Below, one piece after another: positions 1 through 10,770 of a stretch of 64,000 nt of DNA. The position numbers were made by a program, and so were the translations under genes. This DNA comes from Anodontia alba. Its lineage: Eukaryota; Mollusca; Bivalvia; Lucinida; Lucinidae. The DNA lies in assembly GCA_964016985.1 (NCBI GenBank), contig OZ024836.1, forward strand, positions 41,970,803 to 42,034,802, in the 5' to 3' direction. The notes beneath the pieces are model-generated. The model was not told the DNA's origin. It was given only the letters and a program-made list of their open reading frames with translations, and did no database searches. How positions within the stretch are numbered: position 1 is the first letter of the stretch; each line of letters begins with the position of its first letter.

Positions 1-812
1 TTTGAAAAACTTTAACACAGTATTACAAAGGTGTCCTAGATTCTGACCCCTAGCCCCACCCAAGGGCATGAACCCAGGGGTTTATTCTCTTGGAATCTCA
101 GAAGACCCTCCAAGGTACCTAAGTTCCAAATTTGATGCCTCTGTGAGGAGTGACTGTTGAGATATAAGCATTTGAAAAACTTTAACGCTGTGTGACGGGA
201 ACGGGAACGCAAACGCGGAAGACCGGGGTGACTACAATAGCTCTCCTTGTACTTCGTACAGGCGAGCTAAAAAATAGCTAAAAAAACATTCCAATTGGAA
301 ATCTAAGAAGGCGGCCATCTTGAAAATCTATTTTTAGCTTTTTCTCCTGAATCGAAGGCTTATTGACTTTAAATATGGTAGGAAGCATCGGGGTGACTTG
401 TAGATCAAAAATAGCTAAAATAATCACTATTGGAAATCCAAGATGGCTGCCATATTGTTTTATATATACTTATATAGGGAAAACCATTAAAAATCTTTTT
501 GTCTGAAACCAGAAGGCCCTGGGCTTTGATATTTGGTTACATAGCTTCATCTAATTCACATGCCTATTCAACAATAAGGCACCATGCGATCATACTTCTG
601 TCCAGCAACCACCAGCCTGTCATCCGAAAACATTCAGTAATTTTAAACTCAGGAAGCATTGGGATGACTTGTAGATCAAAAATAGCTTATATTGTCCCGA
701 TCGGAACTCCAAGATGGCTGCCCTGGTCCTATGAAGAGAAATCGTAGTCTAAGAATATACTAGAGATAATGTCACTCAGATGAGGGAATTAGGGCCCTCT
801 GGGCCCTCTTGT
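1..812 (+). repeat. 3' part of a HINE-like tandem-repeat element
   Basis: The stretch holds part of a roughly 170-bp repeat (the phrase TTTGAAAAACTTTAAC occurs at 1 and 171), then from about 270 units of roughly 150 bp that contain GGAAATCCAAGATGG and GTGACTTGTAGATC. The same units recur at 40488-41195. It ends at 797-812 with the palindrome AGGGCCCTCTGGGCCCT followed by CTTG and TT, the same kind of terminal hairpin seen on the other tandem-repeat elements here. The 5' end lies outside the window or is lost. No gene is visible. Confidence 0.6.
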
Positions 813-1180
813 TATGAATTTGGAACCTCGTGGTTGTTGTTGTACAACAAGGACTCCTAAGTATTGTGATTTTCAATAATCACCTAGTTCGGTCAGTTTT
901 TAGTATAAAGTAAGGAAAAACAACAACAACAAACAAACAAAATGGTAGTTACTCGACAGTCTAGCCTATAATTAAATTGGAATAATGTCAAGAAAGACGT
1001 AAGAGTATCCACCACTAGTTTACGTCAATAGTATGGCATAAGCAACTCCTTTAAATGACTTTAAGACATTAACATCAAGCTGATGTAAGCTAGAAAAGAT
1101 TTCTTAAAGACAGGCATAAAACTAAGATCTTAATAGACCTCATTTGATGATATTACACTGGGTCAGCTCATTTAATAATA
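813..1180. other. unassigned intron sequence
   Basis: AT-rich sequence with short CAA runs near 925. I see no coding signal, no RNA gene and no clear repeat boundary. By position it is intron or upstream sequence of the helicase gene. Confidence 0.5.
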
Positions 1181-2214
1181 CAGTAAAGCTCCAATATATA
1201 TCGTGGTCCTCGGGGTCCAGAGTCTGTTATCACGATATAAACGGAGCGCGATATAAGTCCAGACATGTACCATGCATGTATAACGGCATGCATAACTCCC
1301 ACTCGGTTTGTCGCTGTGGTAGTTTGCTGAGACATAAATGGCATTCAGTCATGCTGTCACCATATTTTCTAATTAAAATTAGATTAGAATTGCTCAATGG
1401 CATAATTTACAAGGTGTGCTACGTCTAACAAGTAATTTCAGTCGAAACCAGCTGATAAACAACGTTTGAAAACAAGAAATCATCGGGTTGACAATTTAGG
1501 ACGCCATTTTGGATACTCTGGTTCCCTAGAACGGTGAAGGGAAGTTACTAAAATTGCTTCAGTTGAGCTATGATAATTTGAGTTGCTTCCCTTTGCGCAT
1601 TATTATGTTGCGGGCGCAAAAAAAAAAAAAAAATGTTGTTTCTTTTTATTTTAGTTTTATTGTTATTATTGTTATTTATTTTTTTTTTTTTTTGACGCAG
1701 TTGTTTTCTTTTGAAATATTTATTGCTACAGAAGTGTAAAATAAGCAGACTAAGATATGTGTATGTGGGACAGAAACATCGTAAGACTACTTTCTTGTAA
1801 AATTTGCTGGTGTTGAAAAGGAGGTGGCCCGTTTTTACCTGTTGAGCAAAATTAGTTTGTGGGCATCATTGACTGATTGAGCATTGAGTAGATCTATGTA
1901 CTCAATGATAATAATGATTATGACAATAACTGGGGTATAATTTATTGTTTGCCAGTTATAATCAACGTGTGTGCTGATTGACACTAAGTTGGGGAATGGA
2001 TTGTTTGTCATAATACCTGACGCGACTTAGCGTCGAGATAGGCACGAAAAATCCATTACCGGAGGCGAAACGCATTTTTTTTTCTGAAGTTTAATAAAAC
2101 AAACATTTGATGCGTTTAAATTTTTTGTCTTATGGAAAATTTGGGAGCCATGGCCGATTCGCGATATACTGGATTTTGCGAAATAACGGACCGCGATATA
2201 TTGGAGCTACACTG
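1181..2214. mobile_element. pogo/Tigger-like non-autonomous DNA transposon
   Basis: The ends are inverted: CAGTAAAGCTCCAATATATC on the left, and on the right CGATATATTGGAGCTACACTG, whose reverse complement begins CAGTGTAGCTCCAATATATC. Both are flanked by TA, the expected target duplication. The CAGTR start and the ATATATCG element are typical of pogo/Tigger termini. The 1034-bp interior is AT-rich with poly-A and poly-T runs at 1617-1692. I see no transposase remnant, so this is a MITE-like derivative. Confidence 0.7.
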
Positions 2215-2216
2215 TA

Positions 2217-3330
2217 GTCCACAAGCTGCCAGTTGACAGTCTACTGGCCACAATAATACGCCTTTGACAGGCGCAGAACAAGATAGATTGTTGTTGTATT
2301 TTACTACTACCTTCAAGGGCGCACCTTTCAAGCTTTAAGGAAACACCAATCAACAAGAATTACCATTAAGCATTATTTATGGGATTAAGTAGTTTGCAAA
2401 AATTATATACAGCAACTTAAATCATCCTTTAATATTTCAAGAATAAAAACCTGTGCCAACTTTGCCTTTAAAAGAATAGAAAGATGTTCAGCCTTGAAAG
2501 GTGTAAGATTCGCCAAGACGAAAAGAGGGGATATCAGTTATGAACCACTTTCGAACTGTGTTGCTCAAGTTTTCTAAATGGCATAATGCTGACCAGTAAA
2601 AACTAGCTATAGCTTCAAGCTAGAGGTATTTTTCAGAAGGGTATGGAAGCTTCCAGGCATATTTAGGTTTCCGCTAACAGTTGACAGTTCGTTGCGGGAT
2701 GCAACAAAGATTCAGCACCTCAGTTACGGTATTCATAGTCTCGGCCCCATATTGGATGGGTCTCCATAAGTTCTTGCACCACTACAGTACAGAATGCAGT
2801 GACGCTGAAACCAGCACCTGTCAGGTGACTATCAAGGTCAAGGAAACGGTTTAACAGTACAAGCTGAGGGATCCTAATGTTACAAGAATGGCAATTTTCA
2901 AAACAATTTCGAGCAAGAAAAGCCACAAATTACAAATGTAAAGCTGTGCTAAAGAATCTAAAACCAGTTTTCCTAGTTTGATACAAGTTAGAACTATATA
3001 GTTGAGCTGGAAATCTTACTGTCGGTGAGTTTTACTTGGAGAATGGCGGCGGCAAAGTTGGCTTACAAACGGTCCAGCCATGATCCATTTTGGATCGAAG
3101 AATGACATTTACAAGTAGGACAAAAGTCATTGATAACGAACAATACTGTGATGAATACATGGAAACAGTGCATAATAGCCAGATGCCATTAACACATTTA
3201 AATATACACACATTTTCCTTTTCTGGGACATGGAAAATATATAAGAGAACTGATACAATCAGATCTTTAAATACAAGCCTTTAAATACAGGTGGCCTGAA
3301 AGGCAGGTTTGTCTATATCCAACAGTAGCC
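2217..3330. other. unassigned intron sequence
   Basis: No exon with homology to the helicase, no RNA gene and no bounded repeat was recognised. Short open frames here have no recognisable domains. Confidence 0.45.
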
Positions 3331-3427
3331 AAGGGGAGTTTAGGCTATATGCGGACAGCAAAGTCTCTGATCTGACAGCGGATCTGATCGGAGCTTATAC
3401 TGTCTGCATATAGCACAAACTCCCCTT
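3331..3427. repeat. imperfect palindrome (hairpin MITE)
   Basis: AAGGGGAGTTT and CTATATGC on the left arm pair with GCATATAG and AAACTCCCCTT on the right arm around a spacer of about 40 bp containing GATCTGAC and GATCTGATC. It is a short fold-back element; its family is not recognised. Confidence 0.6.
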
Positions 3428-3451
3428 CTTCCTGTGATGTTTTGCAATCTT

Positions 3452-4210
3452 TATAGCCCCACTTTTTCAAAGTGGGGCTGTACTGGATTTGCCATGTCCT
3501 TCTGTCATTCTGTGACTCCGTGATTCTGTGACTGCAAAATTAAAATGCATTTTGCTTAATAATTTATATGTTTATGCTCCTACTTCAATGAAACTTATAC
3601 TATACTTGGTCTCTAAGGTAAGTAAGGTGTAGTCGCAGAATAGTGGCCAAAGGCCCATAACTTGGACTTAGTCCCTTGGTAGGTTTTCAATATTTAAAAT
3701 GCATTTTGCTTAATAACTTTTATATTTGCGATCCCAATTCAGTGACCCTTATACCACGCTTGGTCTCTAAGGTAAGGAAGGTGTAGTGACAGAATGGTGG
3801 CCAAGGGCCCATAACTCTTGGAGTTCTGTCTCTTCATAGGTTTTCAAATTTTACTATTCTTGAAAATTTTCATATCAGATTTTTCAGGAACTATGAAAGC
3901 TAGAAAGCTGAAAGTTCGTATACACATGGACAATGACTGGCTGTATCGTGTTTACTGAAATAGGGGCCAAGGGTCCATAACTTTTGGAGTTATATCCCTT
4001 GGTAGGTTTTCAAAAAATTAAAATGCATTTTGCTCAATAACTTTTATGTTTGTGGTCCTACTTTGATGAAACTTATACATAACCTGAGGGCTTTGAAAAA
4101 GTGGTACATGCATGGACAGTGGGTTGATGTATCATGTATTCTGGAATCAGGGCCAAGGGCCCATAACTCTTGGATAAAAATCCCTTGATAGGTTCTACAA
4201 TGCCATGTTA
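3452..4210 (+). repeat. tandem-repeat element with GCCCCAC hairpin head
   Basis: It opens with TATAGCCCCACTTTTTC and the inverted AAAGTGGGGCT, forming a 5' hairpin, then a short CTGTGACTC-like simple repeat. Diverged units of roughly 170-190 bp follow, each with AAATGCATTTTGCT, CAATAACTTTTAT, and GGCCAAGGGCCCATAACT. The layout (5' hairpin, simple repeat, array) matches the HINE-like elements elsewhere in the window, although the head sequence differs. The 3' end is not sharply defined. Confidence 0.5.
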
Positions 4211-4344
4211 CCATGTTCTACAATGGTGTAATCTGGTAAGGATGAATTCAAAATATTTCAACACTTTATGTACTTCTCCTCTGATAGAGCTGCAGTGGGC
4301 TATAGTCAGATCCTCTAACAGCTCTAGTTTCTTTTATTTTTCAG

Positions 4345-4488
4345 TATAACTATTGATGATGTGGTATATGTGATAGATGGTGGTAGAATCAAAGTGAAAG
4401 ATTACAGTGCAGAGAAAAATATGTCCTCTCTAGCCTCACAATGGGTCTCTAAAGCTAATGCCAAGCAAAGACGGGGAAGAGCTGGGAG
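4345..4488 (+). CDS. DHX36: DHX36-like helicase, exon carrying motif VI
   Basis: DHX36 (RHAU/G4R1) is an ATP-dependent DEAH-box helicase that unwinds G-quadruplex RNA and DNA. This is the first of six consecutive internal exons in the window. It follows a TTTTATTTTTCAG acceptor and ends at a GGGAG/GTAGGT donor. It encodes about 48 residues: ITIDDVVYVIDGG just after motif V, then WVSKANAKQ and the arginine-finger motif VI QRRGRAGR at the very end, so it is the C-terminal part of RecA domain 2. The phase leaves AG to be completed by the first base of the exon at 13686. Across the six exons the closest family I recognise is DHX36 rather than DHX57 or DHX9. The start codon, the RecA1 domain and the N-terminal G4-binding region lie upstream of the window. 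The last 60 bp of this exon seed the tandem array that follows. Confidence 0.93.
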
Positions 4489-7400
4489 GTAGGTATTCTA
4501 GATCATGATTTCTTATCTTCTCTAGCCCTACAATGGGTGTCTAGATATAATGCTTAAGAAAGGCATGGAGAAACTGGTAGGTTGGTGTTCTACATCTAGG
4601 TTTCATATCTTCTTTAGCTGCACAATGGGTGCAATGGATAATGCCAGACAAAAACAAGGATGAGCTGGGAGATAGATGCTCTAGCTCCAGTCTCATATCT
4701 TCTCTAGCCTTACAATAGGTACCTAAACCATATGCCAAACAAAGGTGGGGATGAGCTTGGAGGAAGATGTTCTAGATCTTGGGAGATTGATGTTCTAGAT
4801 CTGAGTCTCTTATCTTCTGTAACCCCACAATGACTGTCAATGCCAGACAAAGGCGGAGGTGAGCTAGGAGCTGGGTGCTCTAGATCAGGATCTATTGTCT
4901 GCTTTATTCCCACAATGATGTGTAAAACTAATGCCAAACAAAGATAGGGATGAGCTGGGAGGTAGGTGTTCTAGATCCAGGTGTTTTACTTTCCTAAATC
5001 CAGCAGTGAAGTGTCAAAGTTAATACCAAACAAAGATAGGGATGAGCTGGGAGGTAGGTATTCTAGATCCAGGTGTCTTATTTTCTTTAGTGTCACAGTG
5101 AAGTGTCTAAGTAAATACCAAACAAAGATAGGGATGAGTTTGGAGGTAGGTGTTCTAGATCTAGGTGTCTTACTTTCCTAAGTTCCACAGTGAAGTTAAG
5201 TTAATAGCAAACAAAGATAGGGATGAGCTGGGAGGTAGGTGTTCTAGATCCAGGTGTCTTATTTTCTTTAGTCTCACAGTGAAGTGTTTAAGTCAATACC
5301 AAACAAAGATAGGTATGAGCTAGGAGGTAGGTATTCTAGATCCAGGTGTCTTATGTTCTTTAGTCCCACAGTGAAGTGTTTAAAGTAATACCAAACAAAG
5401 ATAGGGATGAGCTGGGAGCTAGGTATTCTAAATCCGGGTCTTTATTATAGCCCTACTAAGTATGCAATGGGGGTATATAGTTTTTGCCTTTTCTGTGTGT
5501 GTGTCTGTCTGTCTGTCAGTCAGTCAGTCAGTCTGTCTGTTAACATTTATTTTGCATCAAAGATATCTCAGGGACTACTTTACCTAGAAACTTGAAATTT
5601 TGTACACATGACAAGTATGACTAGTTGTATTGTTGGAAAGAAAATAAGGGCCATGGGGCCAGGTCCCTTAGAGGTATTTCCCTTCGTTGTTCTGGCTGTA
5701 CTGATGGCCATGTACTCTTGGGGTCTGGGAAGGGCTGCGGTTTGTGATTGTGGCACTCCCTGGACTTTTCTCTTACTTTTTTTGAAAGTTGGTTGGTTCT
5801 CTTTCCCTTAGAGGTATTTCCCTTCGTTGTTCTGGCTGTACTGATGGCCATGGCATTTATTTGTGTCAAAGATATCTCAGGAACTACTTTACCTAGAAAC
5901 TTGAAATTTTGTACACATGACAAGTATGACTATTTGTATTGTGGAAAAGAAAATAAGGGCCATGGGGCAAGGTCTATTAGAGTTATTTCCCTTTGTTCTG
6001 GCTATACTGATGGCCATGGCATTTATTTGTGTCAAAGATATCTCAGGAACTACTTTACTTAGAAACTTGAAATTTTGTACACATGACAAGTATGACTAGT
6101 TGTATTGTGGGAAAGAAAATAAGGGCCATGGGGCCAGGTCCCTTTGAGTTATTTCCCTTTGTTGTTCTGGCTATACTGATAGCCATGGCAGGGAGTATTA
6201 GTGAGCATATGCTCACTTCATGGTCTAGTTTTCTTTAGTCCCACAGTAATGTGTCTAAGTTAATACCAAACAAAGATGGGGATGAGCTGGGTGGTAGATT
6301 TTCTAGATTCAGGTGTCTTATTTTCTTTAGTTTCACAGTGAAGAGTCTAAGTTAATACCAAATAAAGATGGGGATGAGCCGGGAGGTAAGTGTTCTAGAT
6401 CCAGATGTCTTACTTTCGTAAGTCCCACAGTGAAGTGTTTAAGTAAAAACCAAACAAAGATAGGGATGAGCTGGGAGGTAGGTGTTCTAGATCCACTTGT
6501 CTTATTTCCTTTAGTCTCACAGTGTAAGTTAATACATAGCAAACATAGGGATGAGCTGGGAGGTAGGTGTTCTAGATTCAGGTGTCTTATGTTCTTTAGT
6601 CTCACAATGAAATGTCTAAGTTAATACCAAACAAAGACAGGGATGAGCTGGGAGGAGGGTGTTCTAGATCCAGGTGTCTTATGTTCTTAAGTCCCACATT
6701 GAAGTGTCTCAGTTAATACCAAACAATGATAGGGATGAGCTGGGAGGTAGGTATTCCAGATCCTGGTGTCTCATTTTCTTTAGTCTCACAGTGAAATGTT
6801 TAAGTTAATACAAAACAAAGACAGGGATGAGCTGGGAGGTAGGTGTTCTAGATCCAGGTGTCTTATGTTCTTTAGTCCCACATTGAAGTATCTTAGTTAA
6901 TACCAAACATTGATAGGGATGAGCTGGGAGGTAAGTGTTCTAGATCTGGGTCTCTTATCTTCTTTAGCCCAACAATGGATGTAAGCTAATGTCAAAGGTT
7001 GGGACGAGCTGGGAGATAGTTCTAGATCTGGGTCTCTTATTTTCTTTAGCCCAACAATGGGTGTAAGCTAATGCCAAAGATGGGGATGAGCTTGGAGGTA
7101 GATGTTCTAGCTCTGGTTCTCTTATTTTCTTTATTGCCACAATGTAGGTAGGTATTCTAGATCTGAGTCTCTTATTTCCTTTAGCCCCACAATGGGTGTA
7201 ATTTAATGCCAAAGATGGGGATGAGCTGGGAGATAGATGTTCTAAATCTTGTCTCTTGTTTTCTTTAGCTTCACATTGGGTGTTACTTAGGTCTGCATTT
7301 GGGTGTTATCTTATGACAAAGAGAGGAAAGTGCTTGGAGGTAGATGTTCTTGACCTGGGTCTATTATCTTCTTTAACATAACAATGAGTATAGGCTAATG

Positions 7401-7973
7401 CCAAAGACAGGAAGGAGCTGGAAGGTTGATGTTCTTGATCAGTGTCTCTTATCTTCTTAGCCAAACAGTGGGTGTAAGCTAATGCCAAAGACAGGAATGA
7501 GCTAAGAGATAGGCATAAGCTCATGCCAAAGAAGGGAATTAGCTTGGAGGTATGAGTTCTAGATCTCGGCCCCTTTATCTTCTTTATCTCCCCTCAAAGA
7601 AATGCGAAAGCCGGGATAGAGCTGGGAGGTAGATGTTCTAGATTTGGGTCCATTATCTTCTTTAGCCCAGCAGTAGGTGCAATTTAAGGCCAAAGACAGG
7701 AATGAGCTAGGAAGTAGCCTGGGACACTTATCTTCTCTAGCCCAACAATTGGTGTCAAAGACAGGAATGAGCTAGAAGATAGATGTTCTAGATCTGGGTA
7801 TCATCTTCTTTAACCCCACAATGAGTGTAGGCTTAATGCCAAAGACAGGGATTAGGTGGGAGGTAGATGTTCTAAATCTGGGTCTTCTATAGCCCCACAA
7901 TAGATGTAAGCTAATGGCAAAAGGCGGGAACAAGCTGGGAGATAGATGTTCTAGACTTTGGCCTTTTATCTTT
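4489..7973 (+). repeat. tandem array of about 92-bp units copied from the helicase exon end
   Basis: Each unit reads approximately CCCACAATGGGTGTCTAA, GCTAATGCCAAACAAAGA, GGGATGAGCTGGGAGGTAGG, then TGTTCTAGATCCAGGTGTC and TTATTTTCTTTAG. The exon at 4345-4488 ends with the same order: CACAATGGGTCTCTAAAGC, TAATGCCAAGCAAAGACGGG, GAAGAGCTGGGAGGTAGGT. About 25-30 units lie here, excluding the insertion at 5446-6230. The segment continues at 8284-8464 and 13162-13440 after later insertions. Each unit keeps a polypyrimidine-AG and a GAG/GTAGGT. In the exon frame most units read stops at the positions of the motif VI arginines. Confidence 0.9.
5446..6230 (+). mobile_element. tandem-repeat element (176-bp units) inserted in the exon-derived array
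   Basis: The 92-bp array is interrupted after GGGTCTTTAT and resumes with TTCTTTAGTCCCACAG. The insert starts TATAGCCCTACTAAG, has a GTCTGTCTGTCAGTCAGTC microsatellite at 5500-5540, then three units of about 176 bp containing GATATCTCAGGAACTAC and TACACATGACAAGTATGAC. The first unit carries an internal duplication. It closes with the palindrome GAGCATATGCTC. The order head, microsatellite, array, 3' palindrome parallels the other HINE-like elements. No protein is supported. Confidence 0.6.
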
Positions 7974-7984
7974 TTCAGCCCCAC

Positions 7985-8272
7985 GTTGGATGCGCCGTCC
8001 GACTGGAGACCAGGAGGTCGCGGGTTCAACCCCCGCCGAGGTCGGCAACATTCTTTCGTGGAGATTGATCATGAAATATTTTCTACGGTCATTCTCTCCC
8101 TTCCGCTGATTCAAGAAGGGCAGTTGTCAGTTTCTGTCAAAACAATGTGCACAGTACTGGTTAACCACTTAGAGGACTAAGCCTGCCCAGTAAACGTGCG
8201 GTTAGGTAAACTGACCGCGCTCGACATGACCCCATTGGGTTGACTGGGCCGTAAAACCTCAACACAAAATTG
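7985..8272 (+). mobile_element. tRNA-derived SINE (family 1), 5'-truncated
   Basis: The body matches the full-length copy at 39959-40267: a B-box-like GGGTTCAACCCC, GAGATTGATCATGAAATA, GAAGGGCAGTTGTCAGTTTC and a tail ACCTCAACACAAA. It lacks the first part of the tRNA head. The 11-bp target duplication TTCAGCCCCAC flanks it (7974-7984 and 8273-8283), which shows it landed in the exon-derived array by target-primed insertion. Confidence 0.88.
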
Positions 8273-8283
8273 TTCAGCCCCAC

Positions 8284-8464
8284 AATGGGTGTATGCTGAT
8301 GCTGATGGCTGGGTGGGGTGTGGTGGGGTGATCTGCGAGATAGATGTGCTAGACTTGGGTCCCGTATCTACATTAGCCCCACAATGTGTGTTTGAAGATT
8401 AAGCCAAACAAAGGGGGGGATGATGATCTGTGAGATAGATGTGCTTGACCTGGATCCCTTATTT
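8284..8464 (+). repeat. exon-derived array, continuation
   Basis: About two diverged 92-bp units (AATGGGTGTATGCTGATG; AATGTGTGTTTGAAGATTAAG) between the SINE and the HINE-like element. They carry GATCTGCGAGATAGATGTG in place of GAGCTGGGAGGTAGGTG. Confidence 0.75.
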
Positions 8465-9529
8465 TGCTCACCTAAGCCGAAGGATCAAGGTGAGCTATTG
8501 TGATCACTCACCGTCCGTCGTCGTCGTCGGTTTGTCCGTCCGTCCATCCACAATCTTTAAACAAATCTCCTCCTAAACCACTGATTGGAATTTGACCAAA
8601 CTTCACAGGATTGATCCTTGGTTGGTCTTCTTTCAAAGTTGTTCAAGTGGTTCCGGTCCATTGCATATCTAGGTCACAGGAGCTAAAAATAGATTTTTTT
8701 AACTAAAAACTTAAAAAATATTCTTGTCAGAAACCACTCAGCCATTTTCCATATAATTTTGCAGAAATGTTCCTTTGGTGACCCTCTACCAAGATTGTTG
8801 AAGCCATTTGGATTCGTCAAAAAAACATGACCGCCACGGGGCAGGGCTTATTTTCTCTGTATATCTATATAGAAAACTTTAAAAATCTTCTTGTCAGAAA
8901 CCACTGGACTGATTTCAATATAATTTTGCAGAAGTGTTCCTTTGGTGATCCTGTACCAAGATTGTTCAAGCCATTTGGATTCGTCAAAAAACATGGCCGG
9001 CAGGGGGCGGGGCTTATTTTCCCTATATCTCTATATAAAAAACTTAAAAAATCTTCTTGTCAGAACCACTGGACTGATTTCCATATAATTTTGCAGAAAT
9101 GTTCCTTTGGTGATCCTTTACCAAGGTTGTTCAAGCCATTTGGATTTGTTAAAAAACATGGCCGCCAGGGGGCGGGGCTTGTTTTCCCTATATACCTATA
9201 TAGAAAACTTAAAAAATCTTCTTGTCAGAAACCACTTGACTGATTTCCATATAATTTTGCAGAAATGTTCCTTTGGTGATCCTTTACCAAGATTGTTCAA
9301 GCCATTTGGATTTGTATAAAAACATGGCCGCCAGGGGGCTGGCTTATTTTCCCTATATACCTATATAGAAAACTTTAAAAATCTTCTTGTCAGAAACCAC
9401 TGGACCGATTTCAATATCATTTTGCAGAAATGTTCCTTTGCTGATCCTCTACCAAGATTGTTCAAGCCATTTGGATTTGTCAAAAAAACAGGGCGTCAGG
9501 GGGTGGGGCTCATTTTACCTATCTATCTA

Positions 9530-10770
9530 CAGGTCAGTCCCGTTAGTACTCGCGTTGTTAGTGCGCGAATACGGATATAACGCGGGGACGTCGTGCCTCC
9601 CAAATTTTTTCGAAGGGTCCCAGTTTCCCCATCCTCTGGGTCAAAATAACAAAATGTGTTTTTCAGAGCTTCGATCTGCAGACAAAGAAATTATTTACTG
9701 CTGTTGTACATGTCATAATGGCAAATAAAAAAATGATTTTGAAAGAATAAAGCTAATCAGTGTATTGTCTCTGTTGTATTTTTGTTTGTGTACGTGCGTA
9801 ATGACTGTAATTGACCTTTTGATGGTTATTTTAAGAAGACAGACTTGTGCTAATTAAAACTTCATTTAACTTTTAAACAATACAAACATATCTATCAAGA
9901 AATGGCTTATCCCGCATCTAAAGAATGGGAAAATGACCGCAGTTATCCATAATTAATTTGTAAATACTTGAAAGACACTGAATTTTCCAGTTTGATATGG
10001 CCGCCTTGCCGACCTAATTAGATATTCATCCAATCAGCGACGCGGATCCCTGGACGTCGATTACTGCACACGCGGTGAGGTAGTAGAGCCTGTAACTGTG
10101 AAATTTGTCCGGCACTCATTGTTGTCTTGAAAAAGTTCATTCTGCTATCAAATCAACACTGATTAAAATGGAAAACCAAAGAAGAAAACAAAAAGCCTTC
10201 ACGGTTAAAGAAAAACTTGAGGCCATTGAACATGGCAGTTTGTTGGAATCAAATGCTTTGGTTTAGTCATTCTTTTTTTCTTTGAGCCTTCGTTTTTTTC
10301 AATACAAGCAGAAAGATTAAAAAACTTAACAATTTCTGCTGTTTTATTAACTGGACTAAAATAATTCGCTATGCTCGCGGGGACCAGTATTGATACCGGA
10401 CTTTTTATGTGACTTACACCACACTTCAACACCGTCTGTATTACAACACCGGCAAATATGGCGGATCGAGCCACAAAATGGAAACGTAAATAAAGTATTT
10501 AGCGTATATATTGCAGAAAAAGTACATCAGAGGGTGTAAAAAAGACAAAACATACAAAGTTAGTACTCATTCATTTATTTATATAAATAACACATGAAAT
10601 ATCGTTGTTTTCATTCATAAATCCCTCCAAACATGTATACACGTGTGTCCCATACAAATGTCAACATTTATAAAGTCTGATCAGTCGGCTCCGAACTTAC
10701 TACGCGCCTCGCCCATATCGCGGTCTGGATTTGTGCATCCCGACCAGCGCGTAATAACGGGACTGACCTG
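9530..10770 (+). mobile_element. pogo-like DNA transposon, internally deleted
   Basis: It is inserted in a 166-bp unit. The ends are CAGGTCAGTCCCGTTAGTAC and the inverted TAATAACGGGACTGACCTG, flanked by TA on both sides (9528-9529 and 10771-10772). The length is 1241 bp. It retains only the start of a transposase gene (10168-10266). The interior near 10320-10480 has no recognisable coding content. Confidence 0.8.
10168..10266 (+). pseudogene. pogo transposase N-terminal remnant
   Basis: This is a 32-codon frame, MENQRRKQKAFTVKEKLEAI then EHGSLLESNALV and a stop. The basic start followed by FTVKEKLEAIE resembles the N-terminal CENP-B/psq-like helix of pogo/Tigger transposases. The rest of the DNA-binding domain and the DDE domain are missing. 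It lies inside matching TIRs, which supports the assignment. Family placement is by inspection only. Confidence 0.6.

Noticed and set aside
1..4344. Search for the upstream DHX36 exon with motif V (TNIAET)
   Set aside because: No frame with this motif and a donor site was found, so it must lie upstream of the window.
5621..6099. Frames of about 100 codons on both strands
   Set aside because: They repeat the same peptide with each 176-bp unit of the inserted tandem element.
4489..7973. CRISPR-like array
   Set aside because: The units are contiguous, diverged copies of exon plus intron without unique spacers, in a eukaryotic intron.
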